From NCBI GenBank assembly GCA_001592145.1, contig BCWJ01000003.1, positions 1 through 64,000 on the forward strand: a stretch of 64,000 nt of DNA. Reading direction: 5' to 3'. The notes under the pieces are model-generated. The model saw only the letters and a list, made by a program, of their open reading frames with translations. It was not told the DNA's origin and ran no database searches. Both the position numbers and the translations under genes were made by a program. Of this stretch, positions 1 through 8,482 are shown in pieces. This DNA is from Xylanimicrobium pachnodae JCM 13526 = NBRC 107786. Its GTDB lineage: Bacteria; Actinomycetota; Actinomycetes; Actinomycetales; Cellulomonadaceae. The number at the start of each line of letters is the position of its first letter. Position 1 is the first letter of the stretch.

Positions 1-150
1 CGCAGGGTGAGGGCCGAGGTACGAGGCACTCGCCTGTAGCGGAGCCGCAGGCTCGGCCGACTAGGGGTGGCGCCTGGGCCGGAGGCGCAGCGCAGGGTGA
101 GGGCCGACGTACGAGGCACTCGCCTGTAGCGGAGCCGCAGGCTCGGCCGA
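1..150. repeat. Two 60-bp direct repeats, 90-bp period, upstream of map
   Basis: Positions 1-60 and 91-150 are the same 60-bp sequence with one mismatch (G at 18 versus C at 108). Each copy ends in a short hairpin, GAGCC-GCA-GGCTC. The 30-bp spacer 61-90 holds another, GCGCCT-N7-AGGCGC. Copy 1 begins at the window edge, so further copies may lie to the left. In related genomes adk normally precedes map, so this probably lies between the two or in the adk tail. It resembles a dispersed extragenic repeat, but dispersal cannot be seen from one window. Confidence 0.85.
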
Positions 151-183
151 CAGAAGAAATTGCCTGAGGGTAGAGGAACCACG

Positions 184-1050
184 GTGGTCTTTGGTCGGGG
201 GCAGGTCGAGCTCAAGACGCGTGAGCAGGTGCTGGTCATGCGGCGGGCCGGTCTCGTGGTGGCGGACATCCACGTCGCGGTACGAGAGTCCGCTCGTCCC
301 GGGATGACGACGGCGGATCTCGACGGTGTCGCCCGGGGCGTGATCGAGGCCGCTGGCGCGACGTCGAACTTCCTGGGCTATCACGGCTTCCCGGCGACCA
401 TCTGCACCTCTGTCAACGACGAGGTCATCCATGGCATCCCCGGTCCGCGCGTGCTGCGGGCCGGGGATGTGGTGTCCGTGGACGCCGGGGCCGTCGTCGA
501 CGGCTGGCACGGTGATGCCGCGACGACGTTCGTGCTCGGAGCGCACGGCGCGCTCGCGCCGGGAGCGCCGGAGGCCGACCCCGCGGACGACGCGCTGGTC
601 CGCGCCACGGAAGCGGCGATGTGGGCGGGTATCGCTGCGCTGGCTCAGCGGGGCCGGCTGAACGACGTGGGCCGGGCCGTCGAGATGGCCCTGGAGGTCG
701 CGGGGTCCGCGGCGGGCCGCACGTTCGGCATCGTCGAGGAGTACGTGGGCCACGGCATCGGGACCGCGATGCACCAGGAGCCCGACGTGCACAACTATGC
801 GACGGCACGGCGCGGACCTGCGCTCAAGACCGGAATGTGCTTGGCCATCGAGCCGATGGTGACGCGGGGGAGCGGGGCGACCCGCGAGCTGGCGGACGGC
901 TGGACCGTGGTGACCACGGACGGCTCGCGGTCCGCGCACTGGGAGCACTCGGTGGCGATTCTCGATGAAGGGATCACGGTGCTCACGGCCCCCGATGCGG
1001 GCGCGGCTCGGCTGGGCGAGCTCGGCGTCGACGTCGTCCGCCTGGACTGA
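184..1050 (+). CDS. map: Methionine aminopeptidase, type I
   Basis: Removes the initiator Met from nascent proteins in the cytosol using a dinuclear metal centre. The pita-bread fold ligands are visible: HGDAATTF (Asp after the catalytic His region), GHGIGTAMHQEP (metal His) and the Glu residues in AIEPM and HWEHSVA. At about 288 residues it is close to the usual type I length, with a few extra loop residues near 125-140. GTG at 184 is preferred because AGAGGA (172-177) lies 6 nt upstream; an in-frame TTG at 160 would add 8 residues without a good ribosome site. Its place before infA is the standard actinobacterial order. Confidence 0.93.
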   Translation: MVFGRGQVELKTREQVLVMRRAGLVVADIHVAVRESARPGMTTADLDGVARGVIEAAGATSNFLGYHGFPATICTSVNDEVIHGIPGPRVLRAGDVVSVDAGAVVDGWHGDAATTFVLGAHGALAPGAPEADPADDALVRATEAAMWAGIAALAQRGRLNDVGRAVEMALEVAGSAAGRTFGIVEEYVGHGIGTAMHQEPDVHNYATARRGPALKTGMCLAIEPMVTRGSGATRELADGWTVVTTDGSRSAHWEHSVAILDEGITVLTAPDAGAARLGELGVDVVRLD

Positions 1051-1350
1051 ACCGGACCGCGGCGCGTTCTGCGCTGCGCGTGACTGGGAGCACGGTGTTC
1101 CCGTTTCCCCGGTGTGATCTTCTCGGGTAGACTCGCCCGTTGGGTGTAGTTCGCTCGCGCCCTGTTCTGGCCCGCCTCGGGGTGGCCCGGTGCATCGCGA
1201 GCGGCAGCACACGTCATCCCACGTCCCGCGCAGTCACCGGCCTCCTCGGCCGTTGGCGGTGGCCCCCGTCGTCGGCGCTTCGCCGCGGCGTGCGGTCGGG
1301 TTCGCCCGGGAACCGTGGGAAGCAGTCAGGACGAAGAGTTAGCGGAGGAT
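1051..1350 (+). promoter_or_regulatory. infA leader region with a probable -10 box
   Basis: This 300-bp gap has no convincing gene. TAGACT at 1128-1133 is a good -10 hexamer, but no clear -35 sits 17-18 nt before it. If used, it gives an infA-rpmJ-rpsM-rpsK transcript with a leader of about 210 nt. No known riboswitch or strong hairpin was recognised in the leader. Confidence 0.4.
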
Positions 1351-1572
1351 ATGGCAAAGAAGGACGGTGTCATCGAGATCGAGGGCAGCGTGATCGAGGC
1401 TCTGCCGAACGCGATGTTCCGCGTGGAGCTGGCCAACGGTCACAAGGTTCTCGCTCACATCTCGGGCAAGATGCGTCAGCACTACATCCGCATCCTCCCC
1501 GAGGACCGGGTCGTGGTCGAGCTCAGCCCGTACGACCTGTCCCGCGGTCGGATCGTCTACCGCTACAAGTAG
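1351..1572 (+). CDS. infA: Translation initiation factor IF-1
   Basis: Seventy-three residues, a single S1-like OB-fold that binds the A site of the 30S subunit during initiation. The sequence [14 protein letters not shown] through [17 protein letters not shown] is typical along its whole length. The ATG at 1351 is set by GGAGG at 1344-1348; an in-frame GTG at 1315 would add a non-conserved extension. It starts the infA-rpmJ-rpsM-rpsK cluster, which here lacks rpsD between rpsK and rpoA. Confidence 0.98.
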   Translation: MAKKDGVIEIEGSVIEALPNAMFRVELANGHKVLAHISGKMRQHYIRILPEDRVVVELSPYDLSRGRIVYRYK

Positions 1573-1703
1573 TCACCCGTCACGTTCGACCGGGACACCG
1601 GTACGAAACCCACCCTCAACCACGCCGACACCCGCCGCGCGAGCAGCGGGGTCCCCGCACCGTGTGACGGCAGTGCGAGGCCGAGGCGGCGAAGGAACGA
1701 ACC

Positions 1704-1817
1704 ATGAAGGTCAAGCCCAGCGTCAAGAAGATCTGCGACAAGTGCAAGGTGATCCGCCGGCACGGTCGCGTCATGGTGATCTGCGAGAACCTGCGCCACA
1801 AGCAGCGTCAGGGCTGA
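1704..1817 (+). CDS. rpmJ: 50S ribosomal protein L36
   Basis: Thirty-seven residues, beginning [20 protein letters not shown]. It carries the full zinc ribbon of the C+ form: Cys at 11 and 14, Cys at 27 and His at 32 (CDKC ... CENLRH). L36 packs into domain V/VI of 23S rRNA. GAAGGA at 1691-1696 is the ribosome site. The zinc-containing form implies the cell may keep a zinc-free paralogue elsewhere, as many actinobacteria do; that is inference. Confidence 0.98.
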   Translation: MKVKPSVKKICDKCKVIRRHGRVMVICENLRHKQRQG

Positions 1818-1957
1818 GCGAGAAGCACCACCAGCGCACCGTCACAAAGCCCCCCGTTCGCGGGGCGGTGGAACCCTCGGCCCGGAGGCCGGGGCCCGCA
1901 GGACAGCGGGACGACGATGCGGAAGACCTCCGGTGAAGTACAGGAGCCGTCAGGCAC

Positions 1958-2332
1958 ATGGCACGTCTTATCGGCGTCGACCTCCCCCGCGAGAAGCGGG
2001 TCGAGATCGCGCTCACCTACATCTACGGCGTCGGCCGTACCCGCGCGTCGCAGACGCTCGAGGCGACGGGCATCAGCCCGGACGTCCGCGTCAAGGACCT
2101 CGACGACGCGCAGCTCGTCGCTCTCCGCGACTACCTCGAGGGCAACTACAAGCTCGAGGGTGACCTCCGCCGTGAGGTTGCCGCTGACATCCGCCGCAAG
2201 GTCGAGATCGGTACCTACCAGGGCCTGCGTCACCGCCGTGGTCTGCCGGTCCGCGGCCAGCGCACCAAGACCAACGCGCGCACCCGCAAGGGTCCGAAGC
2301 GCACCGTCGCGGGCAAGAAGAAGGCCCGCTGA
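1958..2332 (+). CDS. rpsM: 30S ribosomal protein S13
   Basis: A 124-residue S13 with the conserved start [20 protein letters not shown] and the basic C-terminal tail ending GKKKAR that contacts tRNA and 16S rRNA in the subunit head. The segment [20 protein letters not shown] is the family signature. AGGAG at 1942-1946 lies about 10 nt before the ATG. It follows rpmJ after a 140-bp gap and precedes rpsK, the usual order. Confidence 0.98.
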   Translation: MARLIGVDLPREKRVEIALTYIYGVGRTRASQTLEATGISPDVRVKDLDDAQLVALRDYLEGNYKLEGDLRREVAADIRRKVEIGTYQGLRHRRGLPVRGQRTKTNARTRKGPKRTVAGKKKAR

Positions 2333-2408
2333 CGGGTAGTAGTCCGGGTAGCCGGGCCATCTGGCCCGCTCCGGTCCGACGACCTCAGCACTAGGAGAGA
2401 ACGAGCAC

Positions 2409-2816
2409 ATGCCTCCCAAGACTCGTGCCGCTGCCGGCACGCGCAAGCCGCGCCGCAAGGACAAGAAGAACGTCCCGCTCGGCCAGGCGCACATCAAGTC
2501 CACCTTCAACAACACGATCGTCTCGATCACCGACCCGTCCGGTGCCGTGATCTCGTGGGCCTCCGCCGGCCACGTCGGCTTCAAGGGGTCGCGCAAGTCG
2601 ACGCCGTTCGCCGCGCAGCTCGCCGCCGAGTCGGCTGCTCGTCGCGCCCAGGAGCACGGCGTCAAGAAGGTCGACGTCTTCGTCAAGGGCCCGGGTTCCG
2701 GTCGTGAGACCGCGATCCGCTCCCTCCAGGCGACCGGCCTCGAGGTCGGTTCGATCCAGGACGTGACGCCTCAGGCGCACAACGGCGTTCGCCCGCCGAA
2801 GCGCCGCCGCGTCTGA
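2409..2816 (+). CDS. rpsK: 30S ribosomal protein S11
   Basis: A 135-residue S11 (platform of the 30S subunit). Conserved segments include [29 protein letters not shown] and the C-terminal [11 protein letters not shown]. The N-terminus ([20 protein letters not shown]) is the lysine/arginine-rich extension usual in actinobacteria. AGGAGAGA ends about 9 nt before the ATG. A strong hairpin follows, so part of the transcript may end before rpoA. Confidence 0.98.
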   Translation: MPPKTRAAAGTRKPRRKDKKNVPLGQAHIKSTFNNTIVSITDPSGAVISWASAGHVGFKGSRKSTPFAAQLAAESAARRAQEHGVKKVDVFVKGPGSGRETAIRSLQATGLEVGSIQDVTPQAHNGVRPPKRRRV

Positions 2817-2870
2817 CGCAGGCGATGCGAGGTTGCGGGTGGTACGCCACCGGCGGTCTCGCAGCACCGC

Positions 2871-2904
2871 CGACCAGCCGGGCGCCTCGGTGCCCGGCTG
2901 GTCG
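2871..2904 (+). terminator. Hairpin between rpsK and rpoA
   Basis: A perfect 13-bp stem (2871-2883 with 2892-2904) closes an 8-nt loop. No U-tract follows, as is common in GC-rich actinobacteria. It could act as a partial terminator or processing site that sets rpoA expression apart from the ribosomal genes. Confidence 0.6.
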
Positions 2905-3012
2905 CCCCCGACCGGCAGGGCACACCCAGCCCGTCCGGTCTTCGCGAGCAGATGTCCCGAGCAAAACCTGTGATGCGTCAAATAGCGGACGCACACCGAA
3001 AGGACAACCACA

Positions 3013-4029
3013 GTGCTGATCGCACAGCGCCCCACCCTGACCGAAGAGGTCATCGCTGGTGACACCAACGAGTTCCGCCGCCGGTTCACCATCGAGCCGC
3101 TCGAGCCTGGCTTCGGCTACACGCTCGGCAACTCGCTGCGCCGCACCCTGCTGTCGTCCATCCCGGGCGCGGCAGTCACCTCCATCCGCATCGACGGTGT
3201 GCTCCACGAGTTCACCACCGTGCCGGGGGTGAAGGAGGACGTCACCGAGATCATCCTCAACATCAAGAACCTCGTGGTCTCCTCGGAGAACGACGAGCCG
3301 GTCGTCATGTACCTGCGCAAGCAGGGTGCCGGGGCGGTCACCGCTGCGGACATCGTCCCGCCGGCAGGCGTCGAGGTGCACAACCCCGACCTGCACATCG
3401 CGACGCTCAACGACAAGGGCAAGATCGAGATCGAGCTGACGGTCGAGCGTGGCCGCGGGTACGTCTCGGCCTCGCAGAACAAGTCGCTGGACGCCGAGAT
3501 CGGGCGCATCCCGGTCGACTCGATCTACTCGCCGGTGCTCAAGGTCACCTACAAGGTCGAGGCCACCCGTGTGGAGCAGCGCACCGACTTCGACAAGCTG
3601 ATCGTCGACGTCGAGACGAAGCCGGCCATCACGCCGCGCGACGCGCTCGCCTCCGCCGGCAAGACCCTGGTCGAGCTGTTCGGTCTGGCCCGTGAGCTGA
3701 ACGTCGAGGCCGAGGGCATCGAGATCGGCCCGTCGCCCACGGACTCGGCCCTGGCCGCGGACCTGGCGCTGCCCATCGAGGAGCTCAACCTCACCATCCG
3801 CTCGTACAACTGCCTCAAGCGCGAGGGCATCCACCAGGTCGGTGAGCTTGTCGCGCGCAGCGAGGCGGACCTGCTCGACATCCGTAACTTCGGTGCGAAG
3901 TCGATCAACGAGGTCAAGGAGAAGCTGGCCGAGCTCGGCCTGGCGCTCAAGGACTCGCCGCTCGACTTCGACCCGTCCGCCTCGTTCTACGACGGCGGCG
4001 ACGACGTGACCTACGACGAGCAGTTCTGA
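3013..4029 (+). CDS. rpoA: DNA-directed RNA polymerase subunit alpha
   Basis: The 338-residue alpha subunit that nucleates RNA polymerase assembly. The N-terminal dimerisation domain (about 1-230) contains the family segment [21 protein letters not shown] linker leads to the C-terminal domain (about 255-320) with the helix-hairpin-helix [14 protein letters not shown] that binds UP elements and activators. The GTG start follows AAGGA. It is bracketed by hairpins at 2871-2904 and 4048-4081. Confidence 0.98.
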   Translation: MLIAQRPTLTEEVIAGDTNEFRRRFTIEPLEPGFGYTLGNSLRRTLLSSIPGAAVTSIRIDGVLHEFTTVPGVKEDVTEIILNIKNLVVSSENDEPVVMYLRKQGAGAVTAADIVPPAGVEVHNPDLHIATLNDKGKIEIELTVERGRGYVSASQNKSLDAEIGRIPVDSIYSPVLKVTYKVEATRVEQRTDFDKLIVDVETKPAITPRDALASAGKTLVELFGLARELNVEAEGIEIGPSPTDSALAADLALPIEELNLTIRSYNCLKREGIHQVGELVARSEADLLDIRNFGAKSINEVKEKLAELGLALKDSPLDFDPSASFYDGGDDVTYDEQF

Positions 4030-4047
4030 CATTTCCTGCTTCGGCAG

Positions 4048-4081
4048 CCCCGTCGCCGCGGCGTAGCGCCGCGCGACGGGG
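4048..4081 (+). terminator. Hairpin between rpoA and rplQ
   Basis: Nine base pairs (4048-4056 with 4073-4081), a one-base bulge at 4057, then six more pairs (4058-4063 with 4067-4072) around a TAG loop. It ends 24 nt before the rplQ start. It may be an attenuator, an RNase site or a stabilising structure; which one cannot be read from sequence. Confidence 0.5.
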
Positions 4082-4105
4082 AACCCCCTCAAGGAGAACC
4101 CGATA

Positions 4106-4648
4106 ATGCCTACCCCCACCAAGGGTCCGCGGCTCGGCGGTGGCCCGGCTCACGAGCGTCTCATCCTCGCGAACCTGGCCACGGCGCTGTTCGAGCACGG
4201 CCGGATCACCACCACGGTCACCAAGGCGAAGCGCCTGCAGCCGCTGGCCGAGCGTCTCATCACGTTCGCGAAGCGCGGCGACCTGCACGCCCGCCGTCGC
4301 GTGCTGACCGTGGTCCGCGACAAGGGCGTGGTCCACACGCTGTTCGCGGAGATCGCCCCGGTCATGGCCGAGCGCAACGGTGGCTACACGCGCGTCACGA
4401 AGGTCGGCAACCGCAAGGGCGACAACGCCCCCATGGCCGTCATCGAGCTCGTGACCGAGCCCGTCAGCCCGAAGCAGGCCGTGGTCAAGGAGGCCGAGAA
4501 GGCCGCCAAGAAGGCCGCGCCGAAGAAGGCCGCCAAGGTCGAGGAGCCCAAGGCTGAGGAGACCGCGGTCGAGGAGACCGTCGAGACTCCCGCTGCCGAA
4601 GCCACCGAGGTTGCCGAGGCGCCCGCCGAGGAGACCAAGGAGGCCTGA
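4106..4648 (+). CDS. rplQ: 50S ribosomal protein L17
   Basis: Residues 1 to about 120 are the L17 domain ([20 protein letters not shown], then [14 protein letters not shown] and [18 protein letters not shown]). The remaining 60 residues form a low-complexity Lys/Ala then Glu/Ala/Val tail, making 180 residues against about 120 in most bacteria. Such acidic tails are frequent in Micrococcales. AAGGAGAA precedes the ATG. It is the last gene of the cluster and is followed by a strong terminator. Confidence 0.97.
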   Translation: MPTPTKGPRLGGGPAHERLILANLATALFEHGRITTTVTKAKRLQPLAERLITFAKRGDLHARRRVLTVVRDKGVVHTLFAEIAPVMAERNGGYTRVTKVGNRKGDNAPMAVIELVTEPVSPKQAVVKEAEKAAKKAAPKKAAKVEEPKAEETAVEETVETPAAEATEVAEAPAEETKEA

Positions 4649-4672
4649 GCCTCCGCGCGACTCGCGCCGCCG

Positions 4673-4708
4673 CCAGGGCCCCGCACCGTCACCGGTGCGG
4701 GGCCCTGG
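4673..4708 (+). terminator. Intrinsic terminator after rplQ
   Basis: A perfect 16-bp stem, 4673-4688 paired with 4693-4708, closes a 4-nt loop. It lies between rplQ and the convergent ROK-fold gene that ends at 4746 and probably serves both directions. Confidence 0.85.
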
Positions 4709-4745
4709 CCGTTCCCGGCCCTGGCTCGGCTCGGCTCGGACGCGG

Positions 4746-5513
4746 TCAGCCCCACGTCTCGCGCGGCAGCTCCCACGCCCGCGCCCCGCCCACCAGCGCG
4801 GCAGAGTTCGGGACGACGACGACGTCGTCCCCCAGACGGGCCAGCGCCGTCGGCGTGATGCGACGCGAGTTCCCGCCACCCAGGTACAGGCGATCCCACC
4901 AGAACACCGGGCGCAGGCCCTCGACCAGCGCGAGCACGCGACGCGACCACAGGCCGTCGCCCAGGCGGCGCCGCTCCGGCTCTCCGATGTACTCGTCATA
5001 GGTGGTGCCACGCCGCACCGGCGCACGCGACCACTCGAGGTGCGGGGCGATGCGCCCACCGTCGAACTGGGCCGAACCCAGGCCCGTGCCGAGCGTCAGG
5101 ACCACCTCGCAGCCCGAGCCGGCGATGACGCCGGCGCCGTGCACCTCGGCGTCGTTGAGGACCATGGCGGGGATCCCGAGCCGGTCCGTGACCGCCGCCC
5201 GCATGTCGAAGCTCGACCAGGCGGCCCGCAGCGCGGGATCCACGCGAGAGCGCGGACCGGAACGCGTCACATAGTGCGGTGTGTGGACGACGACGCCGTG
5301 GCGGATCATCCCCGGCATCCCGACCGTGACGCGATGCGCCCCCGGGAGGTCGTCGGCGATCGCGGCCAGCGTGTCCACCAGCAGCGCCGGGGGCAGCGGG
5401 TACGGCGTCGGGACGCGGACGGGGGCCGCGTGCGCGGTGCCGGCCGCGTCGAGGACGGCCGCCTTGATGCCGCCCCCGCCGCAGTCGACCGCCAAGGTCA
5501 AGGTCTCGGACAC
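4746..5513 (-). CDS. ROK-fold sugar kinase-like protein (PPGK-like)
   Basis: A 255-residue single-domain ROK/ASKHA protein, closest by eye to polyphosphate glucokinase. The N-terminal phosphate-binding loop is DCGGGGIKAAVLD, the catalytic-base segment is VLNDAEVHGAG, and the second phosphate loop is LTLGTGLGSAQFDGG. The ELGH motif that contacts sugar in PPGK and other ROK kinases is not present; the matching stretch reads HLEWSRAPV, so glucokinase activity is uncertain. The GTG start has GATGAT (5525-5520) 6 nt upstream, suggesting a leaderless mRNA. It is divergent from truA. Confidence 0.75.
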   Translation of the reverse strand: MSETLTLAVDCGGGGIKAAVLDAAGTAHAAPVRVPTPYPLPPALLVDTLAAIADDLPGAHRVTVGMPGMIRHGVVVHTPHYVTRSGPRSRVDPALRAAWSSFDMRAAVTDRLGIPAMVLNDAEVHGAGVIAGSGCEVVLTLGTGLGSAQFDGGRIAPHLEWSRAPVRRGTTYDEYIGEPERRRLGDGLWSRRVLALVEGLRPVFWWDRLYLGGGNSRRITPTALARLGDDVVVVPNSAALVGGARAWELPRETWG

Positions 5514-5519
5514 CGCACC

Positions 5520-5617
5520 ATCATCCCCGAGAGTGACCCGGCGGCCCCGTGGCCAGGCCCGCGGCCGACGTCGTCATGGCTCAGCCGGCATCCCCGGCAG
5601 CGGAACTCACCGACAAT
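5520..5617. promoter_or_regulatory. Back-to-back leaderless -10 boxes, ROK gene / truA
   Basis: On the minus strand GATGAT (5525-5520) lies 6 nt before the GTG of the ROK-fold gene. On the plus strand GACAAT (5612-5617) lies 6 nt before the GTG of truA. Neither start has a ribosome-binding sequence, so both transcripts probably begin at the start codon. Confidence 0.5.
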
Positions 5618-5623
5618 GGACGG

Positions 5624-6520
5624 GTGACTGACGTGAACACCGTGCGGGTGCGCCTGGACCTCGCCTATGACGGGACGCACTTCGCCGGGTGGGCGCGGCA
5701 GCCCGCCCTGCGCACCGTCCAGGGGGCGTTGGAGGACGGCCTGGGCCAGGTCACCCGGGTGGCCGCGCTGGGTCTGCCCGCACCGCGCCTGACCGTCGCC
5801 GGCCGCACCGACGCCGGAGTGCACGCACGCGGCCAGGTGGCCCACGTGGACCTGCCGATCGAACGATGGGTGGCCCTGCCCGGGCGCAGCGACCGCACCC
5901 CGGGGGAGTCGCTCGTCGCGCGCCTCGCCGGGGTGCTGCCGCCCGACGTCGTCGTCCACCGTGCCGAGATCGCCCCCGCCGGCTTCGACGCGCGCTTCAG
6001 CGCGCTCGCGCGGCGCTACGCGTTCCGCATCGCCGACGACGCCGGCCACCGCGACCCGCTGCGCCGCGCGCACGTGCTGTGGCACCGTCGACCGCTCGAC
6101 GCCGCGGCCATGCACGACGCCGTCCAGGCGCTGCGTGGGGTGCGCGACTTCGCTGCGTTCTGCAAACCGCGGCCCGGGGCGACCACCATCCGTGAGCTGC
6201 AAGAGCTCTCCTGGGAACGACCCGAGGAGGGGCCCGACGCGGGACTGGTCGTGGCGACCGTCGTGGCTGACGCGTTCTGCCACAACATGGTGCGCGCTCT
6301 CGTCGGGGCCTCGATCGCCGTCGGCGAAGGGCGCAGACCCGTGGGCTGGCCCGCCGAGGTCCTCGCCTCACGACGACGCGAAGGGGGCGCCGCCGTGGTG
6401 GCGTCCCACGGGCTCACGCTGGAGGAGGTCGTGTACCCACCCGACGCCGAGCTCGCCACGCGCGCCGAACGCATCCGGGCGATGCGGTCGGACGAGGACG
6501 TGCTGCCCCACGGAGGCTGA
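5624..6520 (+). CDS. truA: tRNA pseudouridine(38-40) synthase
   Basis: Isomerises U38-U40 in the tRNA anticodon stem. The family motif [12 protein letters not shown] places the catalytic Asp at residue 63; [10 protein letters not shown] and [11 protein letters not shown] are further TruA signatures. At 298 residues it is somewhat longer than E. coli TruA. GTG 5624 is chosen because [16 protein letters not shown] then begins 13 residues in, as in homologues, and because GACAAT sits 6 nt upstream. Earlier in-frame ATGs (5549, 5576) lack signals. In actinobacteria truA commonly follows rplQ. Confidence 0.93.
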   Translation: MTDVNTVRVRLDLAYDGTHFAGWARQPALRTVQGALEDGLGQVTRVAALGLPAPRLTVAGRTDAGVHARGQVAHVDLPIERWVALPGRSDRTPGESLVARLAGVLPPDVVVHRAEIAPAGFDARFSALARRYAFRIADDAGHRDPLRRAHVLWHRRPLDAAAMHDAVQALRGVRDFAAFCKPRPGATTIRELQELSWERPEEGPDAGLVVATVVADAFCHNMVRALVGASIAVGEGRRPVGWPAEVLASRRREGGAAVVASHGLTLEEVVYPPDAELATRAERIRAMRSDEDVLPHGG

Positions 6521-6560
6521 GCCCGGTTGGAGCCGCCGCCGCCCTGCGCTGCGCTCCGGC

Positions 6561-6974
6561 TCAGACCTCGTCGGCCCAGTGGACCGCGGCCTCCTCCGCG
6601 GACGCGCCCGCGCCGTCGACTCCCGCGTCCTGACCGTAGAGGTCGTTCCCGCGGGTGCGGCCGGTGTCGTCGGGATCGGCGTCGTCGTCCGCCACGAGGC
6701 GTCCCGCGCGGGCGTCGTCCCGCGGGGTCTGCCGGCCCGCCTCCCACCAGTCGGGCTCCTCCGCCGCCAGGCGGGAGTCCAACGGCTCGGTGCGGGACTG
6801 CTCCCACGCGGTCTCGCCCCAGTGGTTGGCGCGCTCGCGGTCGTTCGGGGAGTAGCCCTCGTCGAGCGGGTCGGCGACACCGCGCTCGACCAAGGTGTCC
6901 TCCGCCGCTAGCTGATCGCTGTCGCCCTCGGCCCACGACTCGGGGTCCGGGGCGGTCCCAGGAGTCTCGCTCAT
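6561..6974 (-). CDS. DUF5709 family protein
   Basis: A 137-residue acidic protein of unknown function. The core [18 protein letters not shown] and the C-terminal [20 protein letters not shown] are the recognisable DUF5709 segments. There are no transmembrane helices or signal peptide, so it is probably cytosolic and partly disordered. Its 3' end lies 40 bp from that of truA, with facing stop codons. GATCGT (6986-6981) lies 6 nt before the ATG and GGAG is too far upstream to be a ribosome site, so translation is probably leaderless. Confidence 0.75.
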   Translation of the reverse strand: MSETPGTAPDPESWAEGDSDQLAAEDTLVERGVADPLDEGYSPNDRERANHWGETAWEQSRTEPLDSRLAAEEPDWWEAGRQTPRDDARAGRLVADDDADPDDTGRTRGNDLYGQDAGVDGAGASAEEAAVHWADEV

Positions 6975-7059
6975 GCGTCCACGATCCTCCCCCTGGCACG
7001 CCTTTGCACGAGGAGCCGACAGGGGCGGACACGGCGTACGCCGTCGTCGGGCGCCCGCC

Positions 7060-7089
7060 TTGGAGATCGGCCAGGTTCCGGGCTAAGAT
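7060..7089 (+). promoter_or_regulatory. Promoter for rplM-rpsI
   Basis: TTGGAG (7060-7065) and TAAGAT (7084-7089) are separated by 18 nt, a good sigma-70-type match. The transcript would carry a leader of about 160 nt before rplM, long enough for an autoregulatory RNA element, though I recognise no known L13 leader fold. Confidence 0.6.
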
Positions 7090-7256
7090 GGCCAGTCGTT
7101 GTGCTCTGGTTCCGACGTCCCGCGATCTCAGCGCGCCCACTCGCACATGAGGTCGCATGGCCCGGACGTCATCCATGGAATCTCCCGCGCACAGCAACCG
7201 ACTCCTCGGGCGCCGCTTCTAGCCCGACGACACCGAACACGAAAAGGTTACGAACC

Positions 7257-7706
7257 GTGCGTACGTACACCCCCAAGCCCGGCGACGTCCAGCGTGACTG
7301 GTACGTCATCGACGCGACCGACGTCGTGCTGGGCCGCCTGGCAACCCACGTTGCCACCCTGCTGCGCGGGAAGCACAAGCCGACCTTCGCCCCGCACGTC
7401 GACGGCGGTGACTTCGTCATCGTCATCAACGCCGACAAGGTTGCCCTCTCGGGCAACAAGCGGGCCGCGAAGCTGGCGTACCGCCACTCCGGTTACCCCG
7501 GCGGTCTGCGTTCCGTCGCCTACGGCGAGCTTCTCGAGAAGAACCCCGAGCGGGCCATCGAGAAGGCCGTCCGCGGGATGATCCCCAAGACGACCCTCGG
7601 CCGTCAGCAGCTCAGCAAGCTGAAGGTCTACCGCGGCGCGGAGCACCCGCACGCGGCCCAGCAGCCCCAGCCGTTCGAGATCACCCAGGTTTCGCAGCAG
7701 GCCTGA
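7257..7706 (+). CDS. rplM: 50S ribosomal protein L13
   Basis: A 149-residue L13 starting (M)[18 protein letters not shown]. The family segment [19 protein letters not shown] and the C-terminal [19 protein letters not shown] are typical. The GTG at 7257 has AAAAGG at 7242-7247; the frame is open upstream but unconserved. L13 is an early 50S assembly protein and is cotranscribed with rpsI after a 35-bp gap. Confidence 0.97.
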   Translation: MRTYTPKPGDVQRDWYVIDATDVVLGRLATHVATLLRGKHKPTFAPHVDGGDFVIVINADKVALSGNKRAAKLAYRHSGYPGGLRSVAYGELLEKNPERAIEKAVRGMIPKTTLGRQQLSKLKVYRGAEHPHAAQQPQPFEITQVSQQA

Positions 7707-7741
7707 GCCGCTGCTGAAGACGAGAACGAAGGATTCGCAAA

Positions 7742-8227
7742 GTGGCAGAGACCACCGTCGAGACTGAGCTGGACGAGACCCCCAGCACCTACACGACTGA
7801 GACCGAGGCGCCCGTCGCCAACGGCGGCCAGTCCATCACCGCCCCGGGCCAGGCCCTGGGCCGCCGCAAGGAGGCCGTGGCGCGCGTGCGCCTGGTCCCC
7901 GGCACCGGCCAGTGGAAGATCAACGGCCGCACCCTCGAGGACTACTTCCCGAACAAGGTGCACCAGCAGCTGGTGAACTCGCCGCTGAAGCTGGTCGAGG
8001 TCGAGGGCCGCTTCGACGTCGTCGCCCGCATCACGGGTGGCGGCTCGTCCGGCCAGGCCGGCGCACTGCGCCTGGGCATCGCCCGCGCGCTCAACGAGAT
8101 CGACCGCGAGGCCAACCGCCCGGCGCTGAAGAAGGCCGGCTTCCTGACCCGCGACGCCCGCGCCGTCGAGCGGAAGAAGGCCGGTCTCAAGAAGGCCCGC
8201 AAGGCGCCGCAGTACTCCAAGCGATAG
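7742..8227 (+). CDS. rpsI: 30S ribosomal protein S9
   Basis: The S9 domain occupies about residues 32-161, from [17 protein letters not shown] to the conserved C-terminal [14 protein letters not shown] whose last Arg reaches the P-site tRNA. An extra 30-residue acidic N-terminal extension ([15 protein letters not shown]) is typical of actinobacterial S9. The GTG start overlaps no other gene. A terminator hairpin lies 68 bp downstream. Confidence 0.97.
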   Translation: MAETTVETELDETPSTYTTETEAPVANGGQSITAPGQALGRRKEAVARVRLVPGTGQWKINGRTLEDYFPNKVHQQLVNSPLKLVEVEGRFDVVARITGGGSSGQAGALRLGIARALNEIDREANRPALKKAGFLTRDARAVERKKAGLKKARKAPQYSKR

Positions 8228-8295
8228 AACGCGGCTTGGATCCACAAGCGCTGATCGCTCAACGCTGACCGAGGACCACTCCGGTTCTCACCACG

Positions 8296-8328
8296 GTGGC
8301 CCTGCTGGACGATGTCCGGCAGGGCCAC
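8296..8328 (+). terminator. Terminator after rpsI
   Basis: A 13-bp stem with one G-U pair (8296-8308 with 8316-8328) and a 7-nt loop, ending the rplM-rpsI unit before glmM. Confidence 0.75.
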
Positions 8329-8445
8329 TGCCGTTCCCCTGGTCGAATGCACGGCCACCGCGCCCGCTGACCCGCCGCCCGGACATCCGGCGTAGCGCCG
8401 GGCGTCGTCCGTGGACCCGGTGCCGTCCGGCGCGTGCTGGGCGTC

Positions 8446-8451
8446 TACGAT
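8446..8451 (+). promoter_or_regulatory. Probable -10 box of glmM
   Basis: TACGAT at 8446-8451 would start an mRNA near 8458, leaving about 25 nt of leader that contains the GGAGGGG ribosome site (8471-8477). No convincing -35 was found. Confidence 0.45.
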
Positions 8452-8482
8452 GCCAGGGCATCTTTGGCGAGGAGGGGTACCG

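Noticed and set aside
1-150. Possible CRISPR array
   Set aside because: Only two 60-bp copies with a 30-bp spacer that itself forms a hairpin, and no cas genes nearby.
7090-7256. Ribosomal protein L13 leader RNA upstream of rplM
   Set aside because: The leader is long enough, but I could not fold it into the known Firmicutes L13 leader structure by eye.
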